From Chitinophagales bacterium (GTDB lineage: Bacteria > Bacteroidota > Bacteroidia > Chitinophagales > Chitinophagaceae), in the NCBI GenBank assembly GCA_015654495.1, contig JAATGW010000340.1, forward strand, positions 1-9,543: a DNA stretch of 9,543 bases. The letters are read 5' to 3'. The translations under genes were made by a program, and so were the position numbers. Within the stretch, counting starts at the first letter, position 1; each line of letters opens with the position of its first letter. Under the pieces are notes generated by a model, which saw only the letters and a program-made list of their open reading frames with translations, had not been told where the DNA came from and did no database searches. This document shows positions 1-5,745 of the stretch, piece after piece.

Positions 1-3000
1 AGCATGCCTTTTACTATGCCATCGGCTCTTTTTCCATGATGGGTGATTTTCTGCTCATTCTCCTTTAAGTCTTTTACGATGGATATTACTTCTTCCAGAT
101 TGCCTTTTCCGGCTTCGATCTCTAATTCATCAATCAGCTCGGCGTTTATTTCCGAAAAATTATTCACGAAATTCAGGGGATTTTGTATCTCATGTGCAAT
201 GCCTGCAGTGAGTTCTCCCAGTGAAGCCATTTTTTCTGATTGTACCAGTTTCGCCTGTGTTTGTCTGAGATCTGTCAGGGTTTTTTCAATCTGTAATTTG
301 GCCGATTCCAGTTTATTGAAATCTTCATAACGTGCATAGGCAGTCGAAAATGCATCCGCGAGATTTTGTACAAGTTGCAATTCATTTTGATTCAGGGGAG
401 AATCGCACCCTACATAAAGCATACCCTGTAAGAATGGCAGCATATGTAAATAGAGATTTTCCGGTGGATGCTCTGCCTGCGGAGAATCGATGGAAGTTTC
501 CCGCAATGAACTCAATCTGATCCATGATTCTCTGAACGCGGTGGCATCCCAGTGTTCCGAATAAACTTTCTTTTCCCGCCAGTTCTTTACCCCATTGGTG
601 ATGATAGAAAGATTGAAATCAAAGGGTACATGCAAAGTGGCAATGGCTTTTCCATCGGGAGTAGATAACATGGTCTGCACTTCCTGCTTCAACTCATCCA
701 TAATAAAAACACCGCAGCGGATAAAGGGAACACCGAGTGTAGAAAGCTCATTCCAGATGATTGGTGTAATTCGTTCGAGATCACTGGTCGTGCGCATGGA
801 AGCTATTTCTGCGCGGACTCTGTCGACCGAAGCTCTCTTAACAGCTTCCATTGCCTGGGCCTCGGCCTGTTTCAAATCATTGAAACGGACATAAGTTTGT
901 TCGAATACCCGGCCAAAGCGCTTTAGTATGGCATTTTGTGCTTCTGAATAAGATGTGCCCTCATAATTAAGAAGGTATAGTGAGATATTCTCCATTAATA
1001 CTGCTGATGTCGCCAATCCTGATGTCGCCAATCCAGGAGTATCCAATGCCAGGTGCTGCGACTGATCCGGCACATTGAGAATTTTGTAACAATAAGCAAA
1101 CCATCTGTTTTTTTCTTCCAGCGTAAGAATGTATGTCAAAAAGTCGAGCCCCTTAGCTTTCGCCTCTTTAAAACAATTCATCTGCGGATGATCAATATAT
1201 GGTATGTTCATTTTAGTTGGATAATCCATATAAGCGTCAGCCATCCATAGATTGAAATCATCAGTCTGCCTGAAATCTATTATGAAGCCCGCATTACTGA
1301 TGGCGAATCCTAATTGTATGAGTTGCTCATAGATCACCTGAATCACTGCTGAAAGGTCTTCGCTTTTTTGCATTCCTATGGAGCGGCTTCGCACTCTTTC
1401 CAATGCAGCTTCAATCTGTGCTTCTCTTCCCTGCGCTTCTGCCTTTTGCAGATCAAGAAAACGGGTATAGGTTTGTTCGAATACTTTGGCGAAGCGTTTA
1501 AAAATATCATGCGCTTCAGGTACCGGCTCATAGGTTATAAATAATAAATAACCATACCTGAAATAGGCTACATGATCAATTTGCGAAGTGGGAAATGAAA
1601 CCCCGGAGGCTCTGAGTTTAACTAATTCATCTCCCACTCCAGGCAGGGTGCATAAAAAAGCATAATGATCGGCACACTTATCCTCACCAATAACTTCTAT
1701 ATGTATAGTTGCTCCCGTTTGTCCGATCTCGTAATAGCGTTGAAAAATTCCTACTCTGGGCGTCTTGTATACAGGGTAAGTCCCACCGGCATTGCTGCCC
1801 CATTCCGTTGAGCTTTCCTTGTCCTTATCATAAATGTTGAATGCACAATGCCAGGTAGCGATGCCTAATGATTGAACCTGTTTTACCAATTCAAATGAAA
1901 TATCTCCCAGTTCCTCACTTTTGTGCATGGCCATAGATTTGGCACGTACCCTTTCCAATGCTGCCTCAATCTTTGCTTCTCTTGCCTGCGCTTCTGCTTT
2001 CTGTAAATCGAGAAAACGGGTATAAGTCTGTTCAAAAACTTTTGCAAAACGCTGAAGAATTTTTGTTCGTTCCCCTGTTAATTCTGAGGGACCAAACACC
2101 TGTAATGCGCCATACGTAAAGAAGGCTGTTGAAAGTTTCGTGAACTCCAGTGCCTTCATAAAGTTTTTTGCTTCTTCCGGAATTTTTTTAAACTCTGTTT
2201 GTGTAAAAAAAATCTCATCAAAACTTTTCTTCATTTCGCCGGAATATTCCATCAGATGATATTCCATATTTTGCCGGCTTGCTACCAGAAGTTCCTCATG
2301 ATAAGGATGGGAGAGATAAGGTACACGATATCCTTCGGGAAAAATTTCCTGGGTAAATCCTGATACCCAATAATGCATATCGCCTGATACTTTATCAATG
2401 ATGATGATATTGCAGGCATTTGAATCAAAACCAAGGTTTTGTAATTGTTCATAAATGACGAGAACGGATTCACGCAGCTCATCGCTCTTCTGCATAGCCA
2501 TCGTTCTTGCACGAACTCTTTCCAGTGACAATTGAATCTGTGCTTCTACTGCCTGAGCTTCGGCTTTCTGCAGATCAAGAAAACGGATATAAGCCTGCTC
2601 AAAAACCCTTGAAAATCGTTTTAGAATTTCGTTTTCTTTTTCAGTAAATAATTTGTTGTTATAACGGCTGATAGCAATTCCGGAACTTTTGTTGTTTATA
2701 AAAGTAACCGTATAGGCTTCGGCTGTTAATATAAATTGCTTCCGCAGTTCCGGAAGTTGGTGGAGAGCAGAATGATTAAAATAGAAAGAAAAAAACTCAT
2801 TTTTGTCTTCTTTAGTATATAACCTTGAAAGCAGATCTTCCCCGGTTATGATTGTATCTGAAAAATCACGGCTTATTTTATGCTGACGGACATCAGAAAA
2901 CAGAACCATGGAAGAGTAGTTATGATCAGCGTTTTGTATCCAGAATTGTAATTCATTTAAGTTCCCGTTATGAATGCATATTTGTGCTGAGTCAGTCTCT

Positions 3001-4493
3001 ATTTCAAGATCTCTTAACCGGTCAATCACCGTATTAATCACATCCTGCAATTCGCTGCTTTTATGCATAGCAAGTGATCGTGAACGCACTTTTTCCAGTG
3101 CAGTTTCTATCTGCGCTTCTCTTGCCTGCTCTTCTGCTTTCTGCAGATCAAGAAAACGGGTATAGGTTTGTTCAAAAACTTTTGCGAAGCGTTTAAATAT
3201 ATAATGCGCTTCCGGACAGGGTTCGTGGGTATGAAAAGATAAATAACCATTATTGAAGAAGGCAAAATGGTATACCATTGTTTCGGGAAACTGATAACCT
3301 GTTTCTCTTAATTTTTTTATTACATCTCCAATACCCGTCAATGTAAGTAAGTAGTCAAAATGCTTTTTCAGGATTTCGCCATCAACTTCTTTCACCAGAA
3401 AACCATTTCCTTTTTCCATCGCTTCATATACCTGCTTATAAATCAGACTTTCTGTATGTGGCATTGTAAAAGGTGTTTGTAATCCGCCTTCCGGCGAACT
3501 CATCCATACCGTTGCAGTCTTTTGTTTTTTGTCCCAGATATTAAAACCGCAAATTCCGGTATGCACGTTCAATGCTTTCATCTGCTCAAACAGTAATATG
3601 GCTGCATCCTGCAGTTCACTACTACGCTGCATGGCCATTGTTCTTGCTCTCACTCTTTCTAGTGCAAGTTGTATTTGCGACTCCCTTGCCTGAGCTTCGG
3701 CATTCTGCAGATCGACAAAACGGGTATAGGTTTGTTCGAATACTCTTGCAAATCTTTTCAGTGTCTGAAAATCTTCAGTCTTTATATTATGCCCCGACCA
3801 GCTATCAAATCCAATGATTGAATTTTTTTCTGCTGCGAAATAGGCTGTCCAACCCTCCGCAGCAATCTGAATTTGCTTTACTGCCTCTGGTATTTTTTGT
3901 TCATTGTATTTTGAAACATAACGGAAATAGTCATTTTTAGTTTGGCCGGAATAGGTTCTGTTAAAAATGTCCTCACCTTTTTCGATTGCATTCCATAGGT
4001 CTTTAATGATCGTGTTGTTTTTTATGTTTTCGTCATAAGGAAGATGGACCTCTATCGGTGCCGGTAGCTGAATCGTAGCGATCCAGAGGCGTATGTTTCG
4101 TTTTTCTTTATCGAAAATTAAGATAAGCGCTCCGTCAAAAGAAAGCCCCAGTTCTACAAGCCGGTTGAACAAAGAAGCTACTACCTGTTCAAGCTCATAA
4201 GAATGATGCATTGCCAAAGACCGGGAACGCACTTTCTCCAACGCCGACTCTATCTCCAGATCCCGGTTCTGTTCTTCAACTGCTTTTCTTTTCTTTTCCA
4301 GTTCGTCGATGGTTTCCTCCAGTAAAATGCCCGTTGTCCTTTTTACTTTTTCCGTACGTTCCAGTTTGAATATGATCTTCTCCAATTCCTTATCAACATT
4401 TTTTGCAGTCTTTAACAATGCATTTTTTTCTTCAGCTGTTAAATGCTCCGACTGCGAAATGAAGTTGAAAATGGATTGAAGATTAGGGTCCAT
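1..4493 (-). CDS. Giant soluble multi-module sensor histidine kinase (HK1), 3' end beyond left edge
   Basis: The frame is open from an ATG at 4493 to the left edge (1497 codons), so the kinase C-terminus is outside. Residues 1 to about 85 are a charged coiled coil. Seven tandem modules follow, with linker motifs of the LERVRSRS type near residues 87, 280, 468, 660, 848 and 1034, and a divergent terminal one (SVDRVRAEIASM) near 1225. I infer a GAF-like sensory fold from the size, strand pattern and the closing helix (KRFAKVFEQTYTRFLDL); the ligand is unknown. The HisKA domain begins near residue 1420 with KMASLGELTAGIAHEIQNPL, phosphoacceptor His about 1434, and the window ends at IVKGM. By comparison with HK2, about 200 residues with the ATPase domain should follow. 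No membrane segment is seen, so it should autophosphorylate in the cytoplasm and pass phosphate to a response regulator not present here. The ATG is chosen because it lies five bases after the FIST stop, behind an A/T-rich leader. It is very likely a kinase; the module fold is less certain. Confidence 0.93.
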   Translation of the reverse strand, partial: MDPNLQSIFNFISQSEHLTAEEKNALLKTAKNVDKELEKIIFKLERTEKVKRTTGILLEETIDELEKKRKAVEEQNRDLEIESALEKVRSRSLAMHHSYELEQVVASLFNRLVELGLSFDGALILIFDKEKRNIRLWIATIQLPAPIEVHLPYDENIKNNTIIKDLWNAIEKGEDIFNRTYSGQTKNDYFRYVSKYNEQKIPEAVKQIQIAAEGWTAYFAAEKNSIIGFDSWSGHNIKTEDFQTLKRFARVFEQTYTRFVDLQNAEAQARESQIQLALERVRARTMAMQRSSELQDAAILLFEQMKALNVHTGICGFNIWDKKQKTATVWMSSPEGGLQTPFTMPHTESLIYKQVYEAMEKGNGFLVKEVDGEILKKHFDYLLTLTGIGDVIKKLRETGYQFPETMVYHFAFFNNGYLSFHTHEPCPEAHYIFKRFAKVFEQTYTRFLDLQKAEEQAREAQIETALEKVRSRSLAMHKSSELQDVINTVIDRLRDLEIETDSAQICIHNGNLNELQFWIQNADHNYSSMVLFSDVRQHKISRDFSDTIITGEDLLSRLYTKEDKNEFFSFYFNHSALHQLPELRKQFILTAEAYTVTFINNKSSGIAISRYNNKLFTEKENEILKRFSRVFEQAYIRFLDLQKAEAQAVEAQIQLSLERVRARTMAMQKSDELRESVLVIYEQLQNLGFDSNACNIIIIDKVSGDMHYWVSGFTQEIFPEGYRVPYLSHPYHEELLVASRQNMEYHLMEYSGEMKKSFDEIFFTQTEFKKIPEEAKNFMKALEFTKLSTAFFTYGALQVFGPSELTGERTKILQRFAKVFEQTYTRFLDLQKAEAQAREAKIEAALERVRAKSMAMHKSEELGDISFELVKQVQSLGIATWHCAFNIYDKDKESSTEWGSNAGGTYPVYKTPRVGIFQRYYEIGQTGATIHIEVIGEDKCADHYAFLCTLPGVGDELVKLRASGVSFPTSQIDHVAYFRYGYLLFITYEPVPEAHDIFKRFAKVFEQTYTRFLDLQKAEAQGREAQIEAALERVRSRSIGMQKSEDLSAVIQVIYEQLIQLGFAISNAGFIIDFRQTDDFNLWMADAYMDYPTKMNIPYIDHPQMNCFKEAKAKGLDFLTYILTLEEKNRWFAYCYKILNVPDQSQHLALDTPGLATSGLATSAVLMENISLYLLNYEGTSYSEAQNAILKRFGRVFEQTYVRFNDLKQAEAQAMEAVKRASVDRVRAEIASMRTTSDLERITPIIWNELSTLGVPFIRCGVFIMDELKQEVQTMLSTPDGKAIATLHVPFDFNLSIITNGVKNWREKKVYSEHWDATAFRESWIRLSSLRETSIDSPQAEHPPENLYLHMLPFLQGMLYVGCDSPLNQNELQLVQNLADAFSTAYARYEDFNKLESAKLQIEKTLTDLRQTQAKLVQSEKMASLGELTAGIAHEIQNPLNFVNNFSEINAELIDELEIEAGKGNLEEVISIVKDLKENEQKITHHGKRADGIVKGM
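819..4260 (-). repeat. Tandem sensor-module array with conserved linker DNA in HK1
   Basis: Seven linker copies recur at about 4231, 3654, 3090, 2515, 1951, 1394 and 819, giving a period of 557-577 bp. The linker DNA is far better conserved than the module interiors and encodes variants of LQKAEAQAREAQIEAALERVR. Two main module classes can be told apart by their C-terminal halves. One has an aromatic-rich strand and an EP.PEAH.IFKRF segment (modules 2 and 5). The other has an IPE/LPEL helix and a K..ILKRF.RVFEQ end (modules 1, 3 and 6). Module 4 looks mixed and module 7 is the terminal type also found in HK2. The array probably grew by unequal recombination between linkers. Confidence 0.85.
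1004..1033 (-). repeat. Perfect 15-bp tandem duplication inside HK1 module 6
   Basis: The plus-strand 15-mer CTGATGTCGCCAATC occurs twice back to back (1004-1018 and 1019-1033). In the protein this gives GLATSGLATS within module 6, at roughly residues 1154-1163. The unit is a multiple of three, so the frame is kept. It looks like a replication-slippage duplication in a loop between the module's helix and its last strands. Confidence 0.9.
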
Positions 4494-4498
4494 AAAAA

Positions 4499-5632
4499 TT
4501 ATTTTTCTTTCAAAACAACCGTGCAGGCGGTAAACCCATGCATCTCTAAATTTCCATTAGTGGCGCGTGCCAGTTCAGCACTGGAGAACATGCCTGCGAT
4601 AGGTACATCCCAAACATTCTGTATTCCCTCTATCTCTTCACTGATGAAAGGCCCGAGAGAAAGCAACCTGCCGGCGCAATTAAAAACAAGTAATGCATCA
4701 GCTTCAGGAATTTCCTCTGCTTTAAGATCTTCACAACCCCTGATTACTTTTTCTATCACATCAAAATCCGGGGGTAAGGAAAAACGCATTTTGGCACCCT
4801 GCGGCACCGGGCCGCCGCAATAAATGGAATGGTCATCCCAGTCTACCAACAGGGCGGGGCGCATTACAGGATCACCGGTTTCGCGCTTCAATTGCATGCT
4901 CAACGCGATCGAATGTTCCAATGCAAAATTTTCCGGAGTCACATTTTCGTATCCGCCAAATTTTATAATCAGGTCCAGCACCGGCACATCATCGATCGTG
5001 TACACATGATTACCCTCACTTTTTGTGACTGTTTTTTCAGTGCCTACAGGTTTCCATCCAAAAGTTGCCCTGCCGCTCATACTGATTTTTTCTTCATCCA
5101 GGATAACCACTACGATGCCATTGCTGGTATTCCTCCCGTTAGTGAATACAAAATCTTCTTTAAATGCAAAATCATCTCCGGCCATTCCCCCGTTTACATT
5201 CACGTTTATGCCAAGGATATCTTCAAAGCCATGCAGCAATGCTTCAGCATCCGTATTCAGGTTACTGCCGGCGATAAGGAAGCAGGGATGCGCAAATTTT
5301 TCCCCTGCTTTAGTGGCAATGCTTTGGGTGACCTGCCTGTAATTCCTGTCAGGGAATTCTTCAAATACTATGGTGAAATATGCCGGATTGATATCCAGCA
5401 ACAAGATAGCTATCTCACCTGCTGTAATTCCTTCGCCTGTAAATTCCCCATTAGAGGTAGCGCCATAAATAGCTATTCCCGCATCAGTTAAAATCCTGCT
5501 TACGGCATCGCGGTCTTGTTTTACAGAGAGGAATACAATCGCCAGTGTCGGTTTAAAATCTTCGGATATTGTTTGTTCCAATGCGATCCGAATGGTGGAA
5601 GGCGAGGAACCGTTGATCGTTTTTGCATGCAT
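4499..5632 (-). CDS. FIST-domain (FIST_N plus FIST_C) cytoplasmic sensory protein
   Basis: This 377-residue protein has the length and layout of a stand-alone FIST protein. FIST_N covers about residues 28-215, with GATSNGEFTGEGI at 57-69 and the glycine-rich GGMAGDD at 148-154. FIST_C covers about 216-360, with VFNCAGR at 317-323 and GMFSSAELA at 347-355, close to the end. FIST domains are established as intracellular signal-transduction modules, proposed to bind small ligands such as amino acids; the ligand here cannot be read from sequence. There is no signal peptide or membrane segment. The ATG at 5632 is the only reasonable start, because an in-frame TAA lies three codons upstream (5642-5644). 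The stop (TAA, 4499-4501) is five bases before the HK1 start, so the pair is probably one transcript with coupled translation, and FIST may act as an input subunit for HK1. The family call is firm; the partnership is inferred. Confidence 0.93.
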   Translation of the reverse strand: MHAKTINGSSPSTIRIALEQTISEDFKPTLAIVFLSVKQDRDAVSRILTDAGIAIYGATSNGEFTGEGITAGEIAILLLDINPAYFTIVFEEFPDRNYRQVTQSIATKAGEKFAHPCFLIAGSNLNTDAEALLHGFEDILGINVNVNGGMAGDDFAFKEDFVFTNGRNTSNGIVVVILDEEKISMSGRATFGWKPVGTEKTVTKSEGNHVYTIDDVPVLDLIIKFGGYENVTPENFALEHSIALSMQLKRETGDPVMRPALLVDWDDHSIYCGGPVPQGAKMRFSLPPDFDVIEKVIRGCEDLKAEEIPEADALLVFNCAGRLLSLGPFISEEIEGIQNVWDVPIAGMFSSAELARATNGNLEMHGFTACTVVLKEK

Positions 5633-5724
5633 GCAGCAGGATTATTTTAAAGTAAAATTTGTTAGCTACGAAGTAAGAAGTCATTTTTCGAGAATCCGCA
5701 TCGATCACCTGATTCCCATGATCA

Positions 5725-5745
5725 CCAGGCCCGCATCAGGCCAGG
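5725..5745 (-). other. GC-rich hairpin over the HK2 stop codon
   Basis: The 21 bases form a near-perfect inverted repeat. On the minus strand CC-T-GGCCTG and CGGGCC-T-GG pair around a three-base loop, with one T-T mismatch and one G-T wobble. It includes the HK2 stop TGA (5736-5738). No run of T follows, so it is not a classical intrinsic terminator. It could protect the HK2 mRNA 3' end or weaken read-through into the FIST gene. The rest of the 103-bp spacer (5633-5735) shows no further gene and no convincing Bacteroidota promoter. Confidence 0.35.

Noticed and set aside
2282..2512. A short minus-strand frame of 76 codons within HK1
   Set aside because: It is out of frame with the uninterrupted HK1 reading frame, which carries conserved module sequence throughout this stretch.
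819..4260. Regularly spaced repeats that could suggest a CRISPR or satellite array
   Set aside because: The period is over 550 bp, the whole region is one open reading frame, and the repeated parts encode conserved protein linkers.
4829..5491. A 220-codon plus-strand open frame opposite the FIST gene
   Set aside because: It is fully antisense to a well-recognised FIST protein, and its translation looks like no family and has the composition of a shadow frame. The shorter plus-strand frames elsewhere in the window are shadows of the kinase genes for the same reason.
5624..5635. A 12-bp palindrome (TGCATGCATGCA) over the FIST start codon
   Set aside because: It is a simple short repeat that extends no further and has no partner site, so chance explains it well enough.
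5647..5654. A TACTTTAA sequence upstream of the FIST gene resembling the Bacteroidota -7 promoter element
   Set aside because: The last base differs from TAnnTTTG, there is no TTTG at the expected upstream spacing, and it lies only about 15 bases from the ATG.
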